A DNA stretch of 64,000 nucleotides from assembly GCA_004026145.2 (NCBI GenBank), contig CP034990.1, positions 18,368,176 to 18,432,175 on the forward strand, written 5' to 3'. Shown piece by piece: positions 49,645-61,010 of this stretch. Made by a program: the position numbers and the translations under genes. Origin of the DNA: Takifugu bimaculatus (Eukaryota > Chordata > Actinopteri > Tetraodontiformes > Tetraodontidae). Positions within the stretch are counted from its first letter, which is position 1. Each line of letters begins with the position of its first letter. A model generated the notes under the pieces. It searched no databases. It worked only from the letters and a program-made list of their open reading frames with translations, and had not been told where the DNA came from.

Positions 49645-50417
49645 CCATCCGTCCATTATCCGGGGTCGGGTCGCGGGGGCAGCAGCCTAAGCTCATCCGG
49701 GGGAATCCCCAGGCGTTCCCAGACCAGTCGAGAGACACAGTCTCTCCAACGTGTCCTGGGTCTTCCCGGGGGCCTCCTACCGGAGGAAGATGCCCTGAAC
49801 ACCTCACCAGGGAGGCGCCCAGGGGGCATCCTAATTAGATGCCCAAGCCACCTCATCTGGCTCCTCTCAACGCGGAGGAGCAGCGACTCTACTCCGAGCT
49901 CCTCCCGGATGGCAGAGCTTCTCACCCTCTCTAAGGGAGAGCCCAGCCACCCTAAGGAGGAAGCTCATTTCGGTCGCTTGTACCCGTGATCTTGTTCTTT
50001 CGGTGGTGAGGGTTGGAACGAAGATCAACCGGTAAATCGAGAGCTTCGCCTTTCGGCTCTGCCCTCTCTTCACCACTACGGGCAGCCCTGGCGGAGACCA
50101 ACCCCCACTGGAAACCAGTTCGACTTACTGCCAGCAATGCGGACCAAACTCTGACACCGATCGTACAGGGAGCGGACGGCCCGTATCCTGGGGCCCGACG
50201 CCCCATACTCTCGGAGGACCCCCCAGGGGGACATGGTCGAATGCCTTCTCCAAGTCCACAAAACACATGTGGACTGGTTGGGCAAACTCCCATGCACCCT
50301 CGAGGGCCCTGCTGAGGGTGTAGAGCTGGTCCACTGTTCCACGCCCAGGACCAAAACCACATTGCTCCTCCTGAATCCGAGCTTCGATAGGGACTCCAGC
50401 TTTAAACCTTTCTGACA
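49645..50417 (-). mobile_element. Truncated, broken Rex3-like (RTE-clade) LINE
   Basis: Read on the minus strand it encodes reverse-transcriptase pieces in several frames: EEQCGFGPGRGTVDQLYTL and PVHMCFVDLEKAFDHVP near 50330-50230, VGVGLRQGCP near 50080, RKAKLSIYR near 50040, then MRWLGHLIRMPPGRLPGEVF and RPRTRWRDCVSRLVWERLG near 49850-49710. The 3' end reads gacccgaccccggataatgg, the usual Rex3 terminus. The element is 5' truncated, has frameshifts and has lost the segment expected to hold the catalytic FADD box (between about 50080 and 50050), so it cannot be autonomous. Rex3 is widespread in teleosts and supports the fish assignment. Confidence 0.88.
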
Positions 50418-50703
50418 TCTGCGGTTAATACATTGTGTTCTCTTTGTTTTAACAGCAGATAATTTGGGGTGTGCTCCACAAGTGTATTCCAGGCTTCATA
50501 GATTGCAATAAAAATGCACGGAATCGTGTAATTGTTCAGCCTGGTAGTTGAGAAACCCCGGATTGGGGACTGAAGTCCAAAACCCTTGCATTAATCTGAG
50601 GGGAAATGATTTAACAATAACTGACTGAAACAGAATCACAGCGTTTGTAATAAGGCCACAACTTGATTGGTGTGAAAATGTTGTTTTGTTTATTTATTTG
50701 GTT

Positions 50704-50739
50704 GTGTGTGTGTGTGTGTGTGTGTGGGGGGGGGGGGGG
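50704..50739. repeat. (GT)n followed by a G run
   Basis: A GT repeat (50704-50725) runs into about 14 Gs (to 50739), then GGTGGTGGGGGGGG. It resembles the tract at 4179-4212 and is a possible G-quadruplex, about 340 bases upstream of the ipo7 start codon. Confidence 0.9.
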
Positions 50740-50880
50740 TCGGTGGTGGGGGGGGCAATGATCAAAGATTTTGATCTTTGTGAGATCAAATGCTTTTGTC
50801 GTTTGATCTTAAGAGGCCAAGTTAGTGTCTTCAGATATAGTTTGCGTTAACTTACGAACGTGAGCCCAGCAGATTAATAG

Positions 50881-50899
50881 AACTACAACTCCCACTCCG
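50881..50899 (+). promoter_or_regulatory. ZNF143/SBF-like promoter motif
   Basis: aactacaactcccactccg matches the ACTACAAYTCCCA part of the ZNF143 (Staf) binding motif. It lies 179-197 bases upstream of the ipo7 start codon, a typical promoter position. Confidence 0.6.
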
Positions 50900-51077
50900 A
50901 ACATCTCGCCGGATGTTCGTGTTGCACAAATTTGGCGCTGATCTATCCGGGTACTTCATTCACTGCTTCCTTTCGCGCCGGGTAACCGGAGAGCCGCGCG
51001 TCCATGTGCGCATCGCCTGGGAACTGATACACGTCTGAAACCCGAAAAATCCGAGCCGCAAAAGAAGAGTTTTCGCA

Positions 51078-54000
51078 ATGGATCCCGACGCTTTGGTCGA
51101 GGCCCTGCGGGGCACGATGGACCCCAGCCTGCGAGAGGCCGCCGAGAGGCAGCTGAACGAGGTAAAAGTTGGGCTTAGCGGGGAATTGTGATGGAGGTTG
51201 TGTTCGGGTTCGGGCCTCGGACGTTGACAACATCAAGATGGTGCGATCGCGCACATCGGTCGGAGCTTCCGTTGCGATGAAATTAGGTTTCCAGCGCGTT
51301 ACTGTTTAAGACCCTTTAACGTTCCTCTTCTGATCGGAATTTACCAATGGAGAACATCCGTTATGGTTTTTTTTAAAAATTTTAGTTTAACAGCCGTTAT
51401 GTTTTTTTCCCGGTGACACTACTGAGCCAATTTAAAATAATGTTCATGTTAGCTTCGCCAGCTGTAAGGCTAATGCTAACCAAGTCAACACTTCTTATAG
51501 TGGCATGTCAGCCGCATAAAATGCAGCTATCGTACACCTGGCGTGTTCTTATTCACGAAAGACACATTCAATGTTCGTAATATATCGGGTAACGTGTCGT
51601 AATTGTTGGCTAAAGAGGCTGGCGGTGTGGCTATTGTCGGCTAGTTTGGCTAACTTGGCTGCGATAGCTGCTGCTCACGTGTCACTGTGACAAGCCCCGA
51701 ACCGATGACATTCTGGAATCCCCAAGACCTCCGAGACCAAACAACTCTTACCATTTACTTGTTTCGTTTATCTTGTGTTCCTTCCCCCCTAAATAAGAGT
51801 CCGTAAAAATGTGGAAATGTTTGTGTAGCCACATTCCACGTGAGCTAGTGGCAACCAAGTACTGGCATGTTAGCAGAGCTGCTCCGTGATGGGATGTTTT
51901 GCAATGTGTCTTTTTACACCCTTATTGTGTCAATAAACGTTAAAGGTTTTTGGCATAGAAGTGGGATTTCTGGTTTATTCCTTTCTGTATTTCCTTGATA
52001 CAAGTTGAGTGTATGCGTGTTATGTTAAAGGCCCTTTCACATACATACGTACTTTGACAGCATGGCTCGATTAAAGGCCAAAACTGGGCACATGTCGATG
52101 ATTGGAGCTGAACAAGTTCTGTTTGCCCAAAGAAACATTTCATTTGTTTAGCAGGCAGATGGAATCCATTTAAAATAAAGTGTGTTTTTTTTTTTTTAGA
52201 TTATATTTATGGAAATGCGCAAATAACTGGTAGGGTTTTCTTTTAAACTCTGTATTCTGGTTTCATTTCTTTAATACCTAATTTGAGAGTGAAATGGGCG
52301 TATTTGCTGACTGAGGTCAAACCAAAGTGCACTCTGCGTCTTTGTCATAACAAAATATTGCATATGCATTGCCATTACCATCCGAATGTTCCCCTGGCAC
52401 AGAAAAAGAACCACATTGGTTATGCCATGCAAGTTTGATTTGATAGTGTTGAGTGTAAATGATGATTCTATTCCTCTGCTTCCTTTACAGGGTCACACCC
52501 AGGTATGCTTTGTGTCCACTCTGCTGCAGATCACCATGTCTGATCAGCTGGATTTGCCTGTCAGGCAAGCAGGTGAGTATAAACTACAGTTGGAATGCTG
52601 ATTTATATTTGGCCAAATCTTCGTGCATGGGGAATCATTACAGAATGTAATGTAGCTCCTCTTAGACTCTGTTGTGCGTATTGGCACAGCGATAGGCTGT
52701 CATTTTATCACAATTGCTCACTGGCCTTTGGTAATTGTTTTAATTGTTTGGCTAAGACCTGCCAAGAGGCTTGTTTTTTAAAATAAGAATAGAACGAAAA
52801 GGATTTTTATTTTTATTTTTAATGTGTACAATAGTAAAAACAAACGTGGAAGAACATTTATTTTCAGTGTTGCTGGATCTGTTTGGTCAGACGCTAGTAA
52901 TATTCTTCATGACTGCGAGTCAAGTGGGTTGCTTACATAATACATTCAAAAAGATAATTTAGTGAGGATGTGTGTGTCCTGTTTTTGCAGGGGTTAAAAT
53001 GTCCCGCTGAAGTGCAGCAGATGCGTTGAGATGGATGAATGTAGCTTTTTGTGCTTGGTGAACAACTGCAGTCTGAGAAAATAGTAAATTAATAAAGTAT
53101 ACGGCTGATTTTGGTGGGAGGGGGGTCTTTCAGTTCAATAAATCACATTTGGAGTTGTAGGGAAAACTTTTGGGTTGGTTATCTAAAGTCACTGTGCTTT
53201 TGGAAAGTCCGACAGCTTTACTGTTGTAAACGATGGGACTGGGAGGCCACAGCTCGTCCCATTACAACCAGTCGTCCAGCGTTATTCTCTGGACCTTGGC
53301 TCTGTTTGGGGAGCGTGCGTCTCGTCACACTGGGAGTTGAATAAATTGAGTGCTTGAGGTGATCCGAGTGTCATTTATTTTTCCCAGTGATGGTGTGAAT
53401 TTAGATCAGATCAGATTAGAATATAGATCTTTTCCGTTCTATTGATGCGGGATGACTATTGTGAGCACTGTAGCGAAGTTTGTTTCAATTTAAACTGAAA
53501 TTTAAGCTGCATGGGGGGGGGGTTACGTAATGTAGTTGGAAAGTTTACACTTTTTCTACGCCTATTAACCTTTTCAGCGGAAGATGATGGTGAACAAACA
53601 TCCTTTTGCTCGTGGAATTGATATGCTGGCTTTTTGCGCTGATGTCCTTTTGTTTCATTTTGCTGGTTTTACCGGACTGAGGCTGATAGAGATGAGTTAA
53701 TGCTCTGTCAGCATCAGTAGGCGGGATTATGATCGCCTCGCCAGTGCTGTAGACGTTTGTGTCAGCAGTCTGTCTGATTCACTCCTGCATCCTCTCCCAC
53801 TGTGGGGCCCATCTTCATTTTCAAGTTTAGAGGGAACATTTCTCATGGATATGAATGTACGGCACATACCAGGACAACTTCTGTATTGAGTGTTATTAAT
53901 ATTTAGGAAGGTGTATGTTTAGTCTTTATCTGGCCAGTATCTCTTACATTTGCACAACTGTCTGGCTTTAAAGGCTCAGTCAGTAATTCACATTATATTG

Positions 54001-57000
54001 TTAAAGTAAGTCAAAATCGGGCCATATAGAATATAACATACAGTCAAATGAACACGTATTTATTTATAACTCACTTTTTATATTAACAATGTAAATTACA
54101 ATTGGAGGATATGTCCCCCGCACAATTTTTTTTTTTTTAAATGCCCCATTTCATGAATGTTTAAATGCTGTGTTCTGGTCATAAATACCAATTTTTGCCT
54201 CCTGTCCAGGTGTGATTTATCTGAAGAACATGATAACTCAGCATTGGAGCGACGGTGATGGTTCAGGCACAGAGACGCCCGTCAATAACATTCCTGACGA
54301 GGACCGGCAGTTCATCCGAGACAGCATCGTGGAGGCCATCATCCACTCTCCCGAGCGCATCAGGTAACATGCCGCCAAGTGTTGGTTGAGTTTAAATGGG
54401 GTTTTTCCTAAATCTGCCGGTCTTTAACTGCTCTTTTGAACTCGTCAGGGTACAGTTGACCACCTGCATCCATCACATGATCAAGCATGACTACCCTGGC
54501 AAGTGGACCACCATCGTGGACAAGATTGGCTTCTATCTGCAGTCCGACAACAGAGCAGGGTGGCTCGGCATCTTGCTCTGCCTTTACCAGCTCGTGAAAA
54601 ACTACGAGTAAGTCAACCTCATATGATCGCTGCGTCCGCATTGTGTTGGAGATGACACGAGCTGTGTGTCAAACAGATATAAGAAACCAGAAGAACGTGC
54701 ACCTCTGGTGGCTGCCATGCACATCTTCATGCCCATGCTGAAAGACCGCTTTATCCAGCTGCTCCCCGACCACTCCGTCGACTCTGTGCTCGTACAGAAA
54801 CAGATCTTCAAAATCCTGTACGCCCTCTTCCAGGTAATGGTTGTACCCAGCTGGCTAATGTTGACCTGGTCGATGGACCCTCTGTAGTAATTTCATAACA
54901 ATCAAACTGAGCTTTGTGACTGATCTGCCTCCCCAGTACAACCTCCCCCTGGAACTGATCAACAGACAGAACCTGACAGAATGGATGGAGATCCTGAAGA
55001 CAGTAGTGGATAGAGACGTCCCTCCGGTAGATATCGCAGAGTACAGTTTCTTGACCTTCACATCCAATGTCCGTAAACTCTCTGACCGCGCAATCGTTGT
55101 CGTGGAACGTTGCAGGAAACGGCGCAAATAAAGGAAGATGAGCTACCAGAGCTGCCGTGGTGGAAGTGTAAGAAGTGGGCTCTTCACATCTTGGCTCGCC
55201 TGTTTGAAAGGTGGGCGATCATACCTCTTTAACTTTTTAAACCAGCTTTCTTGGGTGATGAATATAAATTGCTGCTTTATTAAACGACCTTGGCAGGTAT
55301 GGAAGCCCCGGCAACACAACCAAAGAGTACACAGAGTTTGCTGAACTTTTCCTGAAGGAATTTGCAGTTTCTGCTCAGCAGGTAGGACGTTCAGATGGTT
55401 TAACAGCAACGGCTGCCTTCACCTTAACTCCACTGTCAATAACGTGAGGATTTTTCCTACCAGGTTCTGTTGAAAGTTTTGTACCAGTACAAGGAGAAGC
55501 AGTATGTGGCTCCAAGAGTCCTCCAACAGACTCTGAACTATATCAATCAGGGTATCGCACATGCTCTGACATGGAGAAACCTCAAACCACATATCCAGGT
55601 ATCATTTTAATAGTGTCCACCTTCTCAGGTCCATCCAAATGAGTAGTCATTAAAGGACTGCATGGAACCCCTTTAATTATTTCAATTTATTTCTTTAGGG
55701 CATCATTCAGGATGTGGTTTTCCCCCTCATGTGTTACACAGACAGTGATGATAGACTGTGGCAGGAGGATCCATACGAGTACATCCGCATGAAGTTTGGT
55801 AAGCGAAGAAGAGGGATGCTTTAACCGAAGAGGAATTTGCTGCTGATGACTAAACGTTTGTCTGTTGCTTCCTCCAGATGTGTTTGAGGACTTCATTTCT
55901 CCAACAACTGCAGCGCAGACTCTCCTCTTCACCTCCTGCAACAAAAGAAAAGAGGCAAGATGAAATGTTTCCCGTTTATTTCCTTTAAAGCTTAATGACC
56001 TTTGTGTGGGTAAACAAGCATTCAAGTGCCTTAACAATTTCTTTTTAACCCGTCTATCTTCTTGTTGTGTTAAGGTGCTGCAAAAGACAATGGGGTTCTG
56101 CTACCAGATTCTCATTGATCCTGCATGTGACGCCAGGAAAAAAGATGGCGCCCTTCACATGATTGGCTCTCTGGCTGAAATCCTGCTGAAGGTAAACGCA
56201 TAAAATTAAACTGTATTTCTCAACTTAACATCTCCTCCTGCCTTCTATTTGTTTGTGGGTCTTTTTAAAACAATTAAAAAAAAAGCTTTTTTTCTTTTTA
56301 CTTCTGAACAGAAAAAAATTTACAAAGACCAGATGGAATTAATGCTGCAGGCTCACGTCTTCCCCCTCTTCACAAACGCACTTGGCTACATGAGAGCCAG
56401 GGTATGTGATTGCTAATTTTCAATCAAACCGGCCTGTTTCTGCTGGAGTGTAGCTCGTTTCCACCGTCGCCACCTTTGTCCGATTCCCTCTCACGCAGGC
56501 CTGTTGGGTGCTGCATTACTTCTGTGAGGTGAAGTTCAAAAGTGACCAGAACCTGCAGACGGCTCTCGACCTGACGCGTCTCTGCCTAATCAACGACAAC
56601 GAGATGCCGGTTAAAGTTGAAGCCGCCATTGCCCTGCAGGTCCTCATCAGCAACCAGGAGAAAGGCAAGTTGCAAACACTGTTTTGTAGATTTCTTCTCA
56701 TCTTCTACTAAATGTATGGTTTATTTAACCGTTTATTTCTTTTCTTAGCCAAAGAATACATCACCCCCTTCATCCGATCAGTGATGCATGCACTCCTGCA
56801 CATCGTCAGGGAGACGGAGAACGATGACCTCACCAATGTCATTCAGAAGATGATCTGTGAATACAGCGAGGAAGTCACACCAATCGCAGTGGAAATGACG
56901 CAACACCTGGTAAGCTCATAAGTGTGACACATGTTGTGTCATTACATGTGTGAGTCATTATTCCGATGCCTGTTGGGCCTCTGGCTGTATGAGCTGATGG

Positions 57001-60000
57001 CATAGGCTAAACACCGCCTGTGTATTAGGTCAAAATGCCACAGTGGTGGGGATGGAATGATACGAAAATCTCACCTCACCTTATCTTATCGTTACATTGC
57101 TAATTTTTGCATCACTACACAGAACAGCCTAAATTAGCAACAGGATTAGTTTCATTTGGTGTTTTAGACATCCCACTGTATAAATACATCAACATTTATA
57201 AAGTTGTTTCCTTTTCAACACTTTGGGGAAAATAATTGCGCTGCACAAAATGTGTGACTCCTGAAGCCTCCAGATGCAAACATGATTTTTCTTTGTTCAT
57301 CCCTCCAGGCGATGACGTTCAACCAAGTGATTCAGACGGGGCCTGATGAGGAGGGCGGTGATGACAAGGCTGTGACTGCTATGGGCATCCTGAACACCAT
57401 TGACACATTGCTGAGCGTGGTGGAAGACCACAAAGAGGTTGGGAGCCACATATGTGTATACTCACAAACATACAAGTGTACTTTCATGGCTGGTAACTCA
57501 GCTGTTTCACTTATGCGGCTCTTGTCTGCAGGAGTATAGTCGCCAACACAGTTCCCAAGTGTTGCTGCTACCCACCAACACTTGGCAACACGCTCCGTTT
57601 CCCCCATATTTCAAATGACTCAGAAACTGAAGCGGATACTAGAAATGGTGCCAGAGCTCTTTGACACCGCATTTGTCTAAACTTAGGACTGTGGGTGCTC
57701 GCAGATAAAAAGCTTTTGTGTTGGACCTGGAATTCTTCTTCTAAACTAAGAAATCATTCAGATTACATAACGGCTCAGTAGCTTGGATCATCGCGCTCTG
57801 GTCAAAATAGGAACTATTTTTAGCCGCATCAGCAGAGAAAATGTACTGCGGAGGTGCCAGAGATGTTATGTCTCCCTCCCTGCTCAGAAAAACAACCGAT
57901 GTGCAACTGAAACATTCTCTCATTCACATAAAACGGTTTCTTTCCAGTCATAAAAAGTGTTTTGTTTTATTTTTCAGATCACGCAGCAGCTGGAGGGAAT
58001 CTGCCTGCAGGTCATTGGCACAGTGCTCCATCAACATGTACTTGGTACGTATTAGCGGCTCTTCTGGCACCTGCTGGCATATGTTGCACTGTTGGATGGC
58101 AAATTAATACATTTGATGGAAGTGATTATATTTGTCTCAAGCTTGTCCTTTTTTTAAAACCTCTAGAATTCTATGAAGAGATTCTGTCCTTGGCTCATAG
58201 CCTGACGTGCCAGCAGGTGTCGCATCAAATGTGGGAACTCCTTCCACTGGTGTATGAGGTCTTCCAGCAGGACGGCTTTGACTACTTCACAGGTGATGCT
58301 CAGCCAGTGTCTGTAGTATATCAGTGTTTCTAACCTAATGTAGACACATTGCCTCTTTTCTAACAATTCATTTGTGTTGTGCTTCAGATATGATGCCTCT
58401 TCTTCACAACTACGTCACAGTTGACACAGACGCCTTATTATCCCAAACCAAATACTTGGAGATCATTTATAGCATGTGCAAGAAGGTAAAAAATGGTGCC
58501 TTTAATGGTTTATTTTCAATGAGTGCTCTTATTGGGGGTTTACCTGACTTTCACCTCGCAGGTTTTGACAGGTGATCCAGGCGAGGACCCAGAGTGCCAC
58601 GCAGCCAAGCTGTTGGAGGTCATCATTCTGCAGTGCAAAGGTCGTGGAATCGACCAGGTTGGTCCGAAAACTGTTACCTGTGAGCAGGATTTTAGGCTCA
58701 AAGATGCTAACATTTGTGAAATCGTGGGAAGAAAAATTGAAGACACGCTCTTAATCATCTTCCTTCAATATTCCCCAAGTAACCACCCAATTACATAGAA
58801 TTCCAGAGGGATTATAGAGTCGATAGAGGTACGGTTCATATGGATTCTGAACTTGAAAATGAGCTTGCTGCTGTTGCAGGTGGTGCCTCTGTTTGTGGCT
58901 ACTGCACTGGAGCGTCTGACCAGGGAGGTGAAGACCAGTGAGCTGAGGACGATGTGCCTGCAGGTGGCAATCGCAGCACTTTATTACAGCCCACATATCC
59001 TCCTCACCACGCTGGAGAACCTCCGCTTTCCAAACACCGAATCCATCACAAACCAGTTCATCACCCGGTGGCTCAAAGACGTCGATTGCTTCCTCGGGTG
59101 AGAGTTTAATGCGTCACACATGCAGTGAAGGATTTTTGTTTGTTTGTTCCCGAGTCACTTAAATGAGCGGAACCCTACATTTGTGTCTCACGCAGCCTCC
59201 ACGACAGGAAGATGTGCATCCTCGGGCTTTGTGCTCTGATCGACCTTGAGCACAGGCCTCAGATTGTCAACGAGCTAGCCGTTCAGCTTCTCCCCGCAGC
59301 CATCCTTCTGTTCAACGGCCTCAAGAGGGCGTACGCCTGCAGAGCAGAACACGAGAACGACGAAGATGATGATGACGAAGACAGGGAAGAGGACGATGAC
59401 AACGGTAGGGAACGAGCTCTGTGCCTCCGCATGATGTAGATTCTAAACATGATGAGATGTAGCTTGTAAACGCTTATAACCGGGATGGCGAACTGTTGTT
59501 GTAGCTGAACTGGGCAGCGACGAGGACGACATTGACGAGGAGGGGCAGGAATACCTGGAGATGCTCGCCAAGCAGGCTGGGGAGGACGGAGACGACGAAG
59601 ACTGGGAGGACGACGACGCCGAGGAGACGGCGCTCGAGGGATACACTACAAACATAGATGACGAAGACAACTTTGTGGACGAGTATCAGATCTTCAAAGC
59701 CATATTGCAGAGTAAGGACGATCAGAAACGTGGTGCATCGCAGCGGCGCCGGCCGTGATTGTGCTGTCTGATGCGTCCTTTCCGCCGTGCAGATATTCAG
59801 AGCCGTGACCCGGCGTGGTACCAGGCACTAACACAGGCCCTCAATGAGGAACAGAAGAAACACCTTCAGGACATTGGAACACTTGCAGACCAGAGACGGG
59901 CAGCACACGGTCAGTACCAGATGAGACTGTGCTCTCATCCGAATATCCTGTGTTCCCTGAACGCATCATGCGCAACAACACCTGTTTTGATTGCAGAATC

Positions 60001-60094
60001 CAAGATGATTGAGAAACACGGCGGTTACAAGTTCACGGCGCCGGTGGTCCCATCTAGTTTCAACTTTGGAGGCAGCGCTCCTGGAATGAATTGA
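51078..60094 (+). CDS. ipo7: Importin-7 (nuclear import receptor), 25 coding exons
   Basis: Exons: 51078-51161, 52491-52572, 54210-54363, 54449-54607, 54677-54833, 54937-55026, 55116-55210, 55297-55381, 55464-55598, 55699-55798, 55878-55954, 56075-56191, 56312-56401, 56499-56664, 56749-56909, 57309-57437, 57978-58044, 58167-58292, 58388-58485, 58562-58657, 58880-59097, 59196-59404, 59505-59711, 59793-59909, 59997-60094. They join in phase to 1038 aa, the length of human IPO7. It starts MDPDALVEALRGTMDPSLRE (importin-beta N-terminal, Ran-binding region about 22-100), continues as HEAT-repeat-like helices (for example LQITMSDQLDLPVRQAG, YRMKF-type WQEDPYEYIRMKF, CQQVSHQMWELLPLVYEVFQ), has two acidic clusters at about 885-975 and ends FNFGGSAPGMN. 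IPO7 carries ribosomal proteins, histone H1 (with importin-beta) and SMAD/ERK cargo into the nucleus (family knowledge). IPO8 is excluded by the start and by the ending. Introns after 55954 and 56664 appear to use GC donors. Confidence 0.98.
51162..52490. other. ipo7 intron 1, no feature seen
   Basis: This 1.33-kb intron follows the start exon. No recognised RNA gene or repeat beyond short T runs. Confidence 0.55.
52573..54209. other. ipo7 intron 2, no feature seen
   Basis: This 1.64-kb intron lies between exons 2 and 3. It contains a G run (about 53513-53522) and a T run (about 54127-54138), with no recognisable gene. Confidence 0.55.
55955..55956 (+). promoter_or_regulatory. Putative GC splice donor, ipo7 exon 11
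   Basis: Exon 55878-55954 ends AAAAGAG and is followed by GCAAGA. A cut here keeps phase 0 and joins FTSCNKRKE to VLQKTMGF as in the family; no GT donor nearby does so. Confidence 0.85.
56665..56666 (+). promoter_or_regulatory. Putative GC splice donor, ipo7 exon 14
   Basis: Exon 56499-56664 ends GAGAAAG followed by GCAAGT, the classic GC-donor context. It gives phase 1 and joins to CCAAAGAATAC to read NQEKAKEYITPF, the family sequence. Confidence 0.9.
56910..57308. other. ipo7 intron 15, no assigned feature
   Basis: This 399-base intron contains a modest stem at about 57014-57046 (CACC..CTGTG pairing CACAG..GGTG). Human IPO7 hosts the H/ACA snoRNA SNORA23; I could not place a convincing H box and ACA box here. 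Confidence 0.4.
57438..57977. other. ipo7 intron 16 with a perfect 10-bp hairpin
   Basis: This 540-base intron contains ccaagtgttg (57555-57564) paired exactly with caacacttgg (57576-57585) around an 11-base loop. A snoRNA is possible because mammalian IPO7 hosts one, but the H/ACA boxes are not secure. Confidence 0.45.
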
Positions 60095-61010
60095 ATCCAT
60101 CTGTTCTACTTTTTATTACTCTGTGACTGATTGTAGTGAAGTGAAAAAAAAAAAAAAGCTTGTGTTGTTCCCTTAAGTAGTGGTTTCGGAACTGGTTCTT
60201 CTCAGTCATTCTTCAATCTGTCTGATTCGGGGGGGGGGGGGAAATAGCAGCAGAAGATGCGAGAAAGCAACCAGAATGCAACCAATGGCTGGGAACTTGA
60301 GTGTGACGCAGGAGAAGAAGCTCTGAACGTTGTTTTCTGGAGCCCAAGATGAAAGATAATACCAGGATGCCAACTCTTTTGTTTCTTTGTTGTTTCTTTT
60401 TCCCAAACTAACAGTTACAAATTGATAATGGCATTAAATATTTCATTATCACCGTGGCTAAACAGTCTCAAGATAGTCACACCTCTGGTAGTTGGGATAT
60501 CTATTACTGCATAAACAATCATGTTTATGGATATATAAGCCAAGGTTAGCTTTTTTTCCCCCTCTTTTTTTTTTTTTAATATTGTTTTTGTTTGTTTGTT
60601 TTTTCAAGTAGCCTTGGCTCAACCAACCAGAGGTATTTGTAAGGTGTTAACAGTTGTATTCATATGTAGCATATTGGATACGTGATAGCACTGTCATGCC
60701 TGATCTCTGTAAGATAATGACGAGCACTTTCATATTGTTCAGGTCTCCTAGCCTTCTGTATCAGACTGCAAATTTTTTTAAAATTGAGGACTATTTAAAA
60801 TGAAATCGGCTGCAACTTTGTTACTTTGCAAGCGACTCGGTTAGTGGCAGAGCAGGTCAGTGGGCAACTGAGAACTTTGAATTTCATGGAAAAGAGGATG
60901 CTCTTGGTGTTCAGAAATGCTGCAGGACGTGTTTTGGAGCACTGAAATCGTCAAGCTCTCAAGCTTTTGGTTGGTGTATGGATGAACCATCTATATATAC
61001 AACATTAAAA
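60095..61010 (+). other. Probable ipo7 3' UTR
   Basis: Non-coding sequence after the stop codon. ATTAAA variants occur at 60433-60438 and 61004-61009; the latter would end a 0.9-kb 3' UTR. It contains a 13-base G run (about 60229-60241) and T-rich stretches near 60550-60603. Confidence 0.5.

Larger units (their letters stand above)
49308..51077. promoter_or_regulatory. Divergent tmem41b-ipo7 promoter region
   Basis: The two genes are transcribed away from each other. The tmem41b side carries a CTCF-like motif (49423-49438). The ipo7 side carries a ZNF143-like aactacaactcccactccg (50881-50899) and CpG-rich sequence (about 50905-51060). A Rex3-like LINE remnant (49645-50417) and a GT/G-run tract (50704-50739) occupy the middle, so the spacing was probably shorter before insertion. 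Confidence 0.65.

Noticed and set aside
49606..49989. 127-codon plus-strand open frame
   Set aside because: Antisense of the Rex3-like LINE remnant.
56984..57060. Possible H/ACA snoRNA in ipo7 intron 15
   Set aside because: Stems can be drawn but no ANANNA hinge or properly placed ACA box was found.
59443..59670. Ser-rich antisense open frame
   Set aside because: Shadow of the acidic Asp/Glu-rich ipo7 exon 59505-59711.
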